In this document: positions 1-6,215 of the stretch, piece after piece
How positions within the stretch are numbered: the stretch's first letter is position 1
Layout of the letters: each line of letters begins with the position of its first letter
Source: an uncultured Oribacterium sp.
Lineage (GTDB): Bacteria; Bacillota; Clostridia; Lachnospirales; Lachnospiraceae
Direction: 5' to 3'
NCBI GenBank assembly: GCA_934279105.1
Contig: CAKQWR010000077.1
Coordinates: 1 to 9,265 of the forward strand
DNA: 9,265 bases
Made by a program: the position numbers and the translations under genes
The notes under the pieces: generated by a model
The model's database searches: none
The model's input: the letters and a program-made list of their open reading frames with translations, nothing else
Told to the model about the DNA's origin: nothing

Positions 1-284
1 ACCGTATCCTCCGAAAGAACGATGTCTCCGATATTGATGTGGGCATCGAGTGAACCGGCGATGCCGGTATTGATCACACAGTCCACAGCGAAACGGTCGA
101 TCAGCACAGCTGTGCAGGCGCCAGCATTGACCTTGCCAATGCCGGAGCGCACGACGGTCACGTCCTTCCCGTTCAGCTGACCGGTCACGAAGGTGAGCCC
201 GTTATGTACTTCGGTCACCGAGTCGGTGATGTCCGCCTTCAGCTTCTCGACCTCTTCATCCATTGCTCCAATAATTCCAATCAT
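1..284 (-). CDS. mtnN: 5'-methylthioadenosine/S-adenosylhomocysteine nucleosidase, partial (C-terminus off the left edge)
   Basis: Translating the minus strand from the ATG at 284 gives a protein that begins MIGIIGAMDEEVEKLK and continues through VRSGIGKVNAGACTAVLIDRF and NTGIAGSLD before leaving the window after about 94 codons. The MIGIIGAMxxEV start and the SGIGKVNA and NTGIAG motifs are typical of the MTA/SAH nucleosidase (Pfs) branch of the nucleoside phosphorylase family. In that family the Glu of the AMDEE segment acts in catalysis and the protein is about 230 residues, so roughly the last 60 percent is missing here. The enzyme hydrolyses methylthioadenosine and S-adenosylhomocysteine to adenine and a thioribose or ribosyl-homocysteine, serving methionine salvage and, in some bacteria, AI-2 formation. 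It lies 98 bp downstream of murG on the same strand with only a weak GAGG-like ribosome site, so co-transcription is plausible but unproven. Confidence 0.93.
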   Translation of the reverse strand, partial: MIGIIGAMDEEVEKLKADITDSVTEVHNGLTFVTGQLNGKDVTVVRSGIGKVNAGACTAVLIDRFAVDCVINTGIAGSLDAHINIGDIVLSEDT

Positions 285-382
285 TTTAAAACCTCAAATC
301 GTTTATTTACACATCCGTCTTCTACAAAACATGATTCCGGATGCATCGTCTTTTCTTTCGATACGCCCGTCAGCGGGGCCCG

Positions 383-1471
383 TCACTTCTTGTTGCTCTC
401 TACGACTTCACGCAGCACGGTAATGACCTGATTGACACCGTTGCCCTGCTCCGACTGCTGCATCGCCTCGATGTACTTCGCACGCTTCGCGTATACGGTC
501 TCGATGGCCGTCGATAGAAGCGCGTTGTCCTTCTCCATCTCATGCTGGTCGAGGACATAGCTGAAGCCCTGCTTTTCAAACGATTCTGCATTCAGAATCT
601 GGTCACCACGGCTCTGATCCAGTGGCAGTGGAATCAGGATATTCGGCTTCTTCAGTGCCAGCAGCTCACAGATGACATTGGCACCGGCACGGGAAATCAC
701 AACGTCTGCAAGCGCATAGAGGTTCCGGAGTCCGTCAGACAGGAACTCGTACTGGCGGTAGCCTTCGGTGTCGGCGAGCGACGCGTCCAGATTTCCCTTG
801 CCGCATACATGGATGACGTCATAAGTCTCGAGAAGCTGTGGTAGCAGCGCGCGCAGTGCGTTATTGATGGCTACCGAGCCGAGAGAGCCGCCGATGGCCA
901 TCAGCACCGGCTTATCTCCGCTGAATCCCGTCATCTCGAGGCCATCCTCACGGGTGCCCTGGAGAAGCTTTTCGCGAATCGGCGATCCGGTCAGCACCGC
1001 CTTCCCTGCCGGGAGCGACTTCGTCGTCTCCGGGAAGTTGCAGCAGATTCTGCTCGCTGCACGTAGACAGAGCTTGTTGGCGAGACCCGGAGTCATATCG
1101 GACTCGTGGGTCACAACCGGAATATGAAGGGCATGGGCTGCCCAAACGACCGGTACCGCTACGAAGCCACCCTTGCTGAACACGATATCCGGCTGAATTT
1201 TCTTCAGCGCCTTCTTCGCCTCGCCGTAGCCCTTCAGCACACGGATCGGATCGGAAAAGTTCTTGAGATCGAAGTACCGGCGGAGCTTACCGGTCGAGAT
1301 ACCTGTATACGGAATCTCCTCGCGCTCCATCATCTTCTTCTCGATGCCATCGTAGGAACCGATGTAAAACACCTCATAGCCATCCGCACGAAGGCGTGGC
1401 AGAAGTGCGATATTTGCTGTGACATGGCCGGCCGTACCACCACCGGTCAGCACGATTTTTTTCGTCTGCAT
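383..1471 (-). CDS. murG: UDP-N-acetylglucosamine--N-acetylmuramyl-(pentapeptide) pyrophosphoryl-undecaprenol GlcNAc transferase
   Basis: This 362-residue protein is full length for MurG, the membrane-associated GT-B glycosyltransferase that adds GlcNAc to lipid I to make lipid II, the last cytoplasmic step of peptidoglycan synthesis. The N-terminal domain shows the glycine-rich loop GGGTAGHV (residues 10-17), a second loop FSKGGF (98-103) and HESD (122-125). The C-terminal UDP-GlcNAc-binding domain shows GGSLGS (194-199), SRAGANVICEL (260-270) and DQSRGDQILNA (285-295), the form usual in Gram-positive MurG. A GGGAG sequence lies about 11 nt before the ATG, a slightly long spacing. The gene follows the HIT gene after 118 bp and precedes mtnN, so it sits outside any visible dcw cell-division cluster. 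This is not rare in Clostridia. No promoter of its own is obvious. Confidence 0.97.
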   Translation of the reverse strand: MQTKKIVLTGGGTAGHVTANIALLPRLRADGYEVFYIGSYDGIEKKMMEREEIPYTGISTGKLRRYFDLKNFSDPIRVLKGYGEAKKALKKIQPDIVFSKGGFVAVPVVWAAHALHIPVVTHESDMTPGLANKLCLRAASRICCNFPETTKSLPAGKAVLTGSPIREKLLQGTREDGLEMTGFSGDKPVLMAIGGSLGSVAINNALRALLPQLLETYDVIHVCGKGNLDASLADTEGYRQYEFLSDGLRNLYALADVVISRAGANVICELLALKKPNILIPLPLDQSRGDQILNAESFEKQGFSYVLDQHEMEKDNALLSTAIETVYAKRAKYIEAMQQSEQGNGVNQVITVLREVVESNKK

Positions 1472-1589
1472 CGTCTAAATTTCTCCCATCTACGTTCATT
1501 TCGTCTGCATTGCCCACGCAGTATGAAGGTGTCCCATCATACTTGCCTGATGCAATTCTCCGGCCGCCTGAAGGCCGTAAATGAACGGT

Positions 1590-2018
1590 TTATCGCTCGT
1601 TATTCAGCGCAGCCTGTAGCTTCTCACAGGTATCCGTAAGCTGCTCGGCATCGGTCGTGCCCGGCTTCCAGAGCACCATCTCGTCCTCTGCGCCGTAACG
1701 TGGAATCACATGGGTATGGAAGTGATGTACGGTCTGACCGGCTGCCTCACCGTTGTTCTGCACGACATTGAAGCCCTTCGCACCGAGCGCCTCCATCTCT
1801 GCGATACCGATGCGACGTGCAAGCGGCATCACCTTCGATGAAATTTCATCCGGAAGCTTCGTAAGGTCCTCATAATGCTCCTTCGGAATGATCAGAACAT
1901 GGCCGTTTGTGGCCGGACTCGCGTCGAAAATCACGCGGAAGGTATCGTCCTCATAGAGGGTGGTCGTCGGAATATCTCCATTGGCTAACTTACAGAAAAT
2001 ACAATTCTCGTCTCTCAT
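1590..2018 (-). CDS. HIT family (histidine triad) nucleotide hydrolase
   Basis: This 142-residue protein has the complete histidine triad signature H-x-H-x-H (H99, H101, H103) within VHHFHTHVIPR, preceded by the conserved QNNGEAAGQ segment. By analogy with HINT proteins the middle histidine, H101, is the nucleophile. C6-x-x-C9 near the N-terminus (CIFCKLANGDIP) is the cysteine pair that often binds zinc in bacterial HIT proteins, together with histidines such as the one in KEHYEDL. The family hydrolyses nucleoside phosphoramidates, AMP-lysine or dinucleoside polyphosphates in the cytoplasm; the true substrate cannot be read from sequence. An AAAGGAG site at 2027-2033 lies 8 nt before the ATG, and a good sigma-A promoter lies farther upstream. 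It is the first gene of the leftward HIT-murG-mtnN run. Confidence 0.93.
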   Translation of the reverse strand: MRDENCIFCKLANGDIPTTTLYEDDTFRVIFDASPATNGHVLIIPKEHYEDLTKLPDEISSKVMPLARRIGIAEMEALGAKGFNVVQNNGEAAGQTVHHFHTHVIPRYGAEDEMVLWKPGTTDAEQLTDTCEKLQAALNNER

Positions 2019-2067
2019 ATGCTATACTCCTTTCGGATGCGGCGTTCAGCGCCGCAGATTACTGAAC

Positions 2068-2096
2068 ATTATAGTATTTTGAGTAAAAATTAACAA
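2068..2096 (-). promoter_or_regulatory. Sigma-A type promoter of the HIT gene (and possibly murG-mtnN)
   Basis: Read on the minus strand, a TTGTTA -35 box (bases 2096-2091) is followed after exactly 17 nt by a perfect TATAAT -10 box (2073-2068). Transcription would start near 2061, giving a 5' leader of about 43 nt that carries the AAAGGAG ribosome site and a small GC-rich hairpin near 2041-2053. The -35 box is only 2 bp from the outer end of the large palindrome, so the repeat lies just upstream of this promoter. Confidence 0.8.
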
Positions 2097-2228
2097 CTGC
2101 GAAAGAGAAGAACCTGTGATGATCAGTCCCGGCAGGGCTGGCTCGGCGGGCAGATGCCGGAAGCACAGTACTTCGCACTCGGAAAACTCTAAGTCACAGC
2201 TCCTAAGCGGCACTAGACCCTCTGCAAT

Positions 2229-2257
2229 CGCTGCGTTTTCTTGATGAAAACGCAGCG
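2229..2257. repeat. Apical 12-bp perfect hairpin of the large palindrome
   Basis: Twelve bases at 2229-2240 are perfectly complementary to 2246-2257 around the loop ttgat. The stem is GC-rich at its base and A/T-rich near the loop. There is no T-tract directly after it on either strand, so it is not a canonical terminator. It forms the tip of the nested structure. Confidence 0.9.
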
Positions 2258-2310
2258 TTGACAGAGGGCGCTGAGGAAAATTGCATCAAGTGCCGCTAAA
2301 GGGGCGTGAC

Positions 2311-2338
2311 TTGACTTTTCACGACCGCTCCGTATGGC
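2311..2338 (+). promoter_or_regulatory. Possible weak promoter for the DUF4250-dtd pair, inside the palindrome
   Basis: TTGACT at 2311-2316 matches the -35 consensus at five of six positions. It is followed after 16 nt by TATGGC (2333-2338), which matches the -10 consensus only at TAT. No better plus-strand promoter was seen between the palindrome centre and the DUF4250 start. If it is real, the downstream operon is driven from within the repeat, but the -10 box is poor. Confidence 0.25.
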
Positions 2339-2426
2339 TTCCGGCATCTGTCCGCCGAGCCAGCCCTGCCGAAACGATCACATCGAGTCCTCCATCTTTC
2401 GCTGAAAACAAATGAAAGGTGCCACT

Positions 2427-2603
2427 ATGAATTTACCGAAAGATCCCGTCATGCTGATGAGCTATCTCAACACGCAGCTCCGTGACAACTATGACTCTCT
2501 CGAGACGCTCTGCGATGCACTCGAGGTAGATCAGGAAGCAATCGAACAGACGCTCGCAGCCATCGACTATCACTACAATAAAGAACAGAATCAGTTTAAA
2601 TAA
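2427..2603 (+). CDS. DUF4250 domain-containing small protein
   Basis: I chose the ATG at 2427 because it gives the family's usual start [10 protein letters not shown] and has an AAAGGT ribosome site at 2415-2420 with a 6-nt spacer. An in-frame ATG at 2412 would add five residues but has no ribosome site of its own. The 58-residue product, with the motifs [19 protein letters not shown] and a C-terminal [12 protein letters not shown], matches the DUF4250 family as I know it from Clostridia, whose function is unknown. The middle ([24 protein letters not shown]) has the look of a helix-turn-helix-like helical pair, but DNA binding is only a guess. No signal peptide or membrane segment is present. 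It ends 11 bp before dtd, and the dtd ribosome site overlaps its stop codon, so the two genes are probably co-transcribed and translationally coupled. Confidence 0.88.
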   Translation: MNLPKDPVMLMSYLNTQLRDNYDSLETLCDALEVDQEAIEQTLAAIDYHYNKEQNQFK

Positions 2604-2614
2604 GGAGAAGCATT

Positions 2615-3070
2615 ATGAGATGTGTCATACAGGTAGTAAACCACGCGTCGGTCACGGTCGACGGTGAAAAAATCGGCCAGATCGGCCGCGGATTTCTGAT
2701 TCTCCTCGGTGTCGCCGAGACCGACACCGAAGAGCTCGCAGACCGCATGGTGAAGAAGATCTGCGGTCTCCGGATCTTTCCGGATGAAAACGGCAAAACC
2801 AACTGTTCCCTCGCCGATGTCGGCGGAGAGCTCCTCGTCGTGAGCCAGTTCACCCTTTATGCGAACTGCAAAAAGGGAAACCGTCCGAGCTTCATCGAGG
2901 CCGGTTCACCGGAGAAGGCCAATGCTCTGTACGAGTATTTTATGGCGCAGTGCCGCAACTATGTGCCGACCGTCGAGCACGGCAGCTTCGGTGCAGACAT
3001 GAAGGTAGAGCTTCTGAACGACGGACCGTTCACACTGATGCTCGACTCCCAGCAGCTGTTCGGCGAGTAA
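2615..3070 (+). CDS. dtd: D-aminoacyl-tRNA deacylase
   Basis: This 151-residue protein has the normal length and signatures of DTD: the N-terminal [17 protein letters not shown], the catalytic-site motif SQFTLYA (residues 77-83), KGNRPSF (87-93) and the NDGPFT segment (135-140), whose Gly-cisPro pair rejects L-amino acids. The homodimeric cytoplasmic enzyme removes D-amino acids, and glycine mischarged on tRNA(Ala), from tRNA, so it proofreads translation by recycling the tRNA. AAGGAG at 2602-2607 lies 7 nt before the ATG and overlaps the DUF4250 stop codon. A terminator hairpin follows about 80 bp downstream. All key residues are intact and nothing suggests transfer or decay. Confidence 0.96.
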   Translation: MRCVIQVVNHASVTVDGEKIGQIGRGFLILLGVAETDTEELADRMVKKICGLRIFPDENGKTNCSLADVGGELLVVSQFTLYANCKKGNRPSFIEAGSPEKANALYEYFMAQCRNYVPTVEHGSFGADMKVELLNDGPFTLMLDSQQLFGE

Positions 3071-3152
3071 TAACCGCTGTCGGAGCAGAAAATATCGACG
3101 TGCCATGGAATCTCGCTTCGTAATCTTTGCGCTGATACCATGTAAAGGAAAG

Positions 3153-3175
3153 GGCAGGCCTCACGGCCTGCCTTT
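3153..3175. terminator. Bidirectional intrinsic terminator between convergent dtd and the lipoprotein gene
   Basis: ggcaggcc (3153-3160) and ggcctgcc (3165-3172) form a perfect 8-bp stem around the loop tcac. On the plus strand a short T-tract (tttct) follows; on the minus strand the opposite side gives a TTTCCTTT-like tract from the A-rich bases at 3144-3151. It therefore suits both dtd and the lipoprotein gene ending at 3208. A second small hairpin (tcgac/gtcga, about 3183-3197) followed by gggttttcttt may assist on the plus strand. The rest of 3071-3207 holds no gene that I can see. Confidence 0.75.
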
Positions 3176-3207
3176 CTATCCTTCGACTTCCTGTCGATGG
3201 GTTTTCT

Positions 3208-4044
3208 TTATTCTACAACCGTAATGCTATCTGCACTGGATACACGCATACGGATGGAATCTACGTAGCTGATCTTAACCTTCTTGCCAACCGCCGCTTC
3301 TGCATCCGCAGTGAGCTTTTCATCATCGTTCACGGTGAACTTGAACTCGGTACCGTCATCACACTGAAGATACGCGATGCCCTCTTCAAACTTCGCAAGT
3401 GTGCCCTGCACAGCATACACATCCGATGCCGGATCATCCATCATATCATCGGTCAGAATACGGTATGCGGTCGCATCCTCTGCCCCGAGATCACCGAGAT
3501 AGAGTACCTGTGCGTAGGTGCCGACCTGCGGATCACCAATCACGGTGCCATATACTGCACGCTTAAAGCTGTACTCGGTACCATCCTGCGGACCATCCTC
3601 TTCATTTCTGCCTTCTTCCTCACGAACCGTAATGGCATCATCCGACACAGCGGTAATTTCACCGTATACCTGCGGATCCTCAGAGAAATCTTCCGTGGTA
3701 TCCTCATATGGCACGGACATCTGTATTTCCGCTACCTTCATACCATCTGACAGTGCATCCTCTCCGGTGAAGTAAATGTCCACTTCATCGCCCGGCATCC
3801 AGTTCCAGGCCGAATTCTGATGTGCTTCCGAAGTGTCTACCGTTACACTGGTGCCATCATCGAGCTCAACGGTCAGTTGTGTTCCGTCTGCCTTCTGCAC
3901 CGTTGCATAAACATCATTCATGCCCGTGGTATCGATCGTGCCTTCTACCGCCGTCGTCTCATCTGCCGGCTTCTTTCCGCCGCAGGCTGCGAGACTCAGT
4001 GCCACCATCGTCATCAGTAGTGTGTATGTAAATTTCTTCTTCAT
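3208..4044 (-). CDS. Secreted lipoprotein with three similar beta-rich modules
   Basis: This 278-residue protein begins with a lipoprotein signal peptide: KKK, a hydrophobic stretch and the lipobox LAAC with the acylated cysteine at residue 21. It should be exported and anchored to the outer face of the membrane. After a short linker I see three related stretches at about 45-107, 127-196 and 209-275. Each runs 'VY.t/v.G..' into strands of the type (L)TVELDDGTSVTV, ITVREEEG or YLQCDDGTEFKFTV, and closes with a 'G..V.I.Y.gd' strand (GDEVDIYFTGED, GTYAQVLYLGD, GKKVKISYVDS). This suggests a triplicated small barrel or OB-like fold. The mature protein is strongly acidic. I do not recognise a named family and infer no ligand. 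AAAGGAG with a 7-nt spacer supports the start. It is convergent with dtd and downstream of the rarA terminator, so it has its own promoter. Confidence 0.85.
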   Translation of the reverse strand: MKKKFTYTLLMTMVALSLAACGGKKPADETTAVEGTIDTTGMNDVYATVQKADGTQLTVELDDGTSVTVDTSEAHQNSAWNWMPGDEVDIYFTGEDALSDGMKVAEIQMSVPYEDTTEDFSEDPQVYGEITAVSDDAITVREEEGRNEEDGPQDGTEYSFKRAVYGTVIGDPQVGTYAQVLYLGDLGAEDATAYRILTDDMMDDPASDVYAVQGTLAKFEEGIAYLQCDDGTEFKFTVNDDEKLTADAEAAVGKKVKISYVDSIRMRVSSADSITVVE

Positions 4045-4128
4045 CTGTATTCTCCTTTAGTAAAACCATGATCGTCCTGTGAAACCCGGCTTCTGCATCC
4101 TCGAAACAGCTGGTATGCCGTCCGCGAG

Positions 4129-4157
4129 ACTATATCGACGCAAAAAGACCAAGTGAA
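4129..4157 (-). promoter_or_regulatory. Promoter of the lipoprotein gene
   Basis: On the minus strand TTCACT (4157-4152) is followed after 17 nt by TATAGT (4134-4129). The -10 box matches consensus at five of six positions and the -35 at four of six. The predicted start is near 4122, about 78 nt before the lipoprotein ATG. It lies between the rarA terminator and the lipoprotein gene, where an independent promoter is expected. A second TATAGT occurs slightly upstream (about 4158-4163) without a good -35. Confidence 0.6.
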
Positions 4158-4217
4158 CTATACGATAACACGACAGATAGACGAGTTCCATTTCTTTCCT
4201 CTTAAGGGTTTATTAAA

Positions 4218-4246
4218 ATTAAAAAATCCCTCCCGCAGGGGAGGGA
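4218..4246 (-). terminator. Strong intrinsic terminator of rarA
   Basis: tccctccc (4227-4234) and gggaggga (4239-4246) form a perfect 8-bp GC-rich stem with a 4-nt loop. On the minus strand it is followed by a run of about six T residues and then more A/T (bases 4226-4212). The hairpin begins only about 10 bp after the rarA stop codon at 4256. This is a textbook rho-independent terminator and separates rarA from the lipoprotein gene. Confidence 0.93.
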
Positions 4247-4255
4247 AATGCTTAC

Positions 4256-5542
4256 TTACTTCTTTCTTCTGTGTTTATGCGGATAATGATAAAACTCCAT
4301 ATCCTTCACACCATCCGGAAGGTACTGCTGCTCCACCCAGTTGCCTGGGAAGTCGTGCGGATACTTATAGCCGACGCCACGATTCAGTTTACTGCTCGCC
4401 TTGTAGTGCGCATCCTGAAGATAGGATGGAATCGGAAGATTTCCTGAGTGCTGCACCTCCTGCATCGCCTCAAAGATCGCGGCAGAGCAGGCATTTGATT
4501 TCGGTGCCGAGGCCACATAGGTCGCTGCCTGCGCGAGGATGATCTGAGATTCCGGCATACCGACACGCTCAACCGCCAGAAACGCATTCGTGGCGACCAC
4601 CGCTGCCATGGGGTCTGCATTGCCCACATCCTCAGTTGCACAGATCACGATACGACGAGCGATGAACTTGATGTCTTCGCCGGCGGAGAGCATGCGGGCC
4701 AGATAGTAGACGGCAGCATCCGGATCGGAGCCACGCATGGACTTGATGAAGGCACTCACGGTATCGTAGTGATTATCGCCGTCCTTATCATAGCGCACAG
4801 CACGCTTCTGAATACATTCCGACGCAACGTCGAGGGTAATATGGATGCGAGCATCCGGATCGCGTTCTGTCGTCAGCACGGCCAGCTCGATGGCATTCAG
4901 AGCCGCCCGGGCATCGCCGTTCGCGGCATCCGCGAGAAATTCACGGGCATCGTCATCGATATAGGCGTGGAAGGAACCGACGCCTTTCCGAGTATCCGTG
5001 AGTGCGCGTTCGATCAGTGTTGCGACGTTCTCACGGGACAATGGCTTCAGCTCGAAGATACGAGAGCGGGAAATCAGCGCGCTGTTCACCTCGAAATATG
5101 GGTTCTCCGTCGTCGCGCCGATCAGTATCACAGTACCGTCCTCGACGAACGGAAGCAGATAATCCTGCTGCGCTTTATTGAAGCGGTGAATCTCATCGAT
5201 GAAGAGGATGGTTTTCCGCCCATATCCGCCCTGATTCTGCTTCGCACGGGCGATGACCTCCTCGAGGTCCTTCTTTCCGGCGATCGTCGCATTTACCTGC
5301 TCGAAATCCGCCTTCGTGGTATGCGCAATCACCTGCGCGAGCGTCGTCTTTCCGGTTCCCGGTGGGCCGTAAAAGATGAGCGAGCCGAGCTTATCGGCCT
5401 TGATGGCACGATAGAGCAGTGTTCCCGGCGCGATGATCTGCTCCTGACCGACGATTTCATCGAGCGTCTCCGGACGCATCCGAGACGCAAGCGGCGCATC
5501 GGATTCTTTCTGCTTCTCCGCCATATATTCAAATAAATCCAT
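4256..5542 (-). CDS. rarA: Replication-associated recombination protein A (AAA+ ATPase)
   Basis: This 428-residue protein has the full RarA/MgsA architecture. The N-terminus reads MDLFEYMAEK...PLASRMRPETLDEIVGQEQ, and a clamp-loader-like AAA+ module follows. It carries Walker A GPPGTGKTT (residues 59-67), Walker B ILFIDEIHR (112-120), sensor 1 GATTENPYF (142-150) and an arginine-finger region SRSRIF (158-163). The C-terminal half carries the family segments DGDNHYDTVSAFIKSMRGSDPDAAVYYLARML and GYKYPHDFPGNWVEQQYLP, which in E. coli RarA belong to the tetramerisation region. The protein acts at stalled or gapped replication forks with single-stranded-DNA-binding protein and polymerase partners. 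An AAGGTG-type ribosome site sits 5 nt before the ATG. The gene lies 139 bp downstream of the VOC gene with several hairpins between, so the transcript could be shared or separate. Confidence 0.96.
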   Translation of the reverse strand: MDLFEYMAEKQKESDAPLASRMRPETLDEIVGQEQIIAPGTLLYRAIKADKLGSLIFYGPPGTGKTTLAQVIAHTTKADFEQVNATIAGKKDLEEVIARAKQNQGGYGRKTILFIDEIHRFNKAQQDYLLPFVEDGTVILIGATTENPYFEVNSALISRSRIFELKPLSRENVATLIERALTDTRKGVGSFHAYIDDDAREFLADAANGDARAALNAIELAVLTTERDPDARIHITLDVASECIQKRAVRYDKDGDNHYDTVSAFIKSMRGSDPDAAVYYLARMLSAGEDIKFIARRIVICATEDVGNADPMAAVVATNAFLAVERVGMPESQIILAQAATYVASAPKSNACSAAIFEAMQEVQHSGNLPIPSYLQDAHYKASSKLNRGVGYKYPHDFPGNWVEQQYLPDGVKDMEFYHYPHKHRRKK

Positions 5543-5578
5543 GATTCACCTTCTTCTGGGATGTTTTCTGATGCAAAC

Positions 5579-5668
5579 GAGCCGGACCTGCGTCCGGCTC
5601 TTCATGGGGCATGGCCCCTGTGTTATCGGTTCTATCTGCAGCCGTCTGCTTCCGTCCATGCAGGACGG
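5579..5668 (-). promoter_or_regulatory. Cluster of three hairpins in the rarA leader / VOC gene trailer
   Basis: Between the VOC stop (5682) and the rarA start (5542) there are three inverted repeats: ccgtcc/ggacgg (5652-5657 with 5663-5668), ggggc/gcccc around atg (about 5606-5618), and a 9-bp stem gagccggac/gtccggctc (5579-5587 with 5592-5600) around a 4-nt loop. On the minus strand the last stem is followed only by a short GTTTG, so it is a weak terminator at best. It may end VOC transcripts, attenuate read-through into rarA, or protect an mRNA end. No clear rarA promoter was found. Confidence 0.45.
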
Positions 5669-5681
5669 CCAATGTCTGCAT

Positions 5682-6080
5682 TTATGCTTCTTCCGGCCAG
5701 AACTGCGGCTTCGTGCGGTCCGGAATCACCTCGATCCAGTAGCCATCCGGGTCTTCAACGAAATAGATGCCCATCGGTGCATTCTCGAAACACACACAGC
5801 CCATCTTCGTGTGAAGATCATGGGCTTCCTTGATGTTCGGCGTACGAAGTGCGAGATGGAACTCCTGCTCACCGAGGTCATAGGCCTCGGTACGATCCTT
5901 GAGGTAAGTAAGCTCTAGACGGAAGCTGGTGGTGTTATCCCCGAGAAACGCGAGGGTAAAGTTCGGGCAGTCGTTGACCTCGACCGGTTCGAGGCCGAAG
6001 GCCTCCTTATAGAATGTAAGAGAACGGTCCAGATCCTTGACATTAAAGTTAAAATGGTTAAATGCAAATGTGTTATTCAT
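5682..6080 (-). CDS. VOC / glyoxalase-fold enzyme, lactoylglutathione-lyase-like
   Basis: This 132-residue protein is a single two-module vicinal-oxygen-chelate unit. The four expected metal ligands of glyoxalase I are visible: H9 in FNHFNFNV, E56 in RLELTYL, H75 in EFHLAL and E117 in DGYWIEVI, with the family phrases DLDRSLTFYKEAFGLEP and YFVEDPDGYW. It is therefore likely an active metal-dependent enzyme of glyoxalase I type, which isomerises the methylglyoxal-thiol adduct, but related VOC enzymes act on other substrates and many Firmicutes lack glutathione. AGAGGAG a few bases before the ATG supports the start, and an extended -10 promoter is possible upstream. No signal peptide or membrane segment is present. 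It stands between the large membrane protein gene and rarA on the same strand. Confidence 0.88.
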   Translation of the reverse strand: MNNTFAFNHFNFNVKDLDRSLTFYKEAFGLEPVEVNDCPNFTLAFLGDNTTSFRLELTYLKDRTEAYDLGEQEFHLALRTPNIKEAHDLHTKMGCVCFENAPMGIYFVEDPDGYWIEVIPDRTKPQFWPEEA

Positions 6081-6109
6081 ATGGTCTCCTCTATGGTGTG
6101 GGTATGCAT

Positions 6110-6118
6110 TCTATAGCA
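6110..6118 (-). promoter_or_regulatory. Possible extended -10 promoter of the VOC gene
   Basis: On the minus strand TGC-TATAGA (6118-6110) matches an extended -10 element (TGnTATAAT, one mismatch in the hexamer), about 30 bp before the VOC ATG. No matching -35 box lies at the normal distance. No convincing terminator was found in 6119-6215, so read-through from the large gene upstream is also possible. Confidence 0.35.
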
Positions 6119-6215
6119 TATTGTTTTCAATCCCTGCGATATCGATGCCCGAAAGCTTCATGCGCCGGAAACATCACACTGCATCGTTCTGTGTCTGATA
6201 GCTTCATTGGCCTCA

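Larger units (their letters stand above)
2099..2402. repeat. 304-bp nested imperfect palindrome (candidate MITE-like element or structured RNA)
   Basis: The intergenic space between the divergent HIT and DUF4250 genes is almost filled by one long inverted repeat. The outer ends gcgaaaga (2099-2106) and tctttcgc (2395-2402) match. The main arms, 2130-2164 and 2337-2371, are complementary at 34 of 35 positions, and the one mismatch would be a G-U pair in RNA. Moving inward, aagtcac (2191-2197) pairs with gtgactt (2306-2312), agcggcact (2206-2214) with agtgccgct (2289-2297), ccctctg (2218-2224) with cagaggg (2262-2268), and cgctgcgttttc (2229-2240) with gaaaacgcagcg (2246-2257) around a 5-nt loop. 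Unpaired or weakly paired stretches separate the blocks, as in a folded RNA rather than a simple palindrome. No ORF of useful length and no clear target-site duplication were seen. I do not recognise it as a named family. Confidence 0.9.

Noticed and set aside
1555..1580. Terminator between the HIT gene and murG
   Set aside because: A cggcc/ggccg hairpin is present after the HIT stop, but it has no T-tract on the minus strand, so I do not call a terminator. Read-through into murG stays likely.
1106..1639. 177-codon plus-strand ORF
   Set aside because: It is antisense to murG and the end of the HIT gene, both firmly identified, and has no ribosome site.
2099..2402. Insertion sequence or CRISPR array at the palindrome
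   Set aside because: There is no transposase ORF, no clear target-site duplication and no direct repeats with regular spacers. Only inverted symmetry is present.
4769..5536. 255-codon plus-strand ORF
   Set aside because: It is antisense to rarA, which has intact Walker A, Walker B and sensor motifs. The antisense product shows no family motif.
6119..6215. Terminator after the large membrane protein
   Set aside because: Only weak short inverted repeats (acac/gtgt type) without a T-tract are visible.
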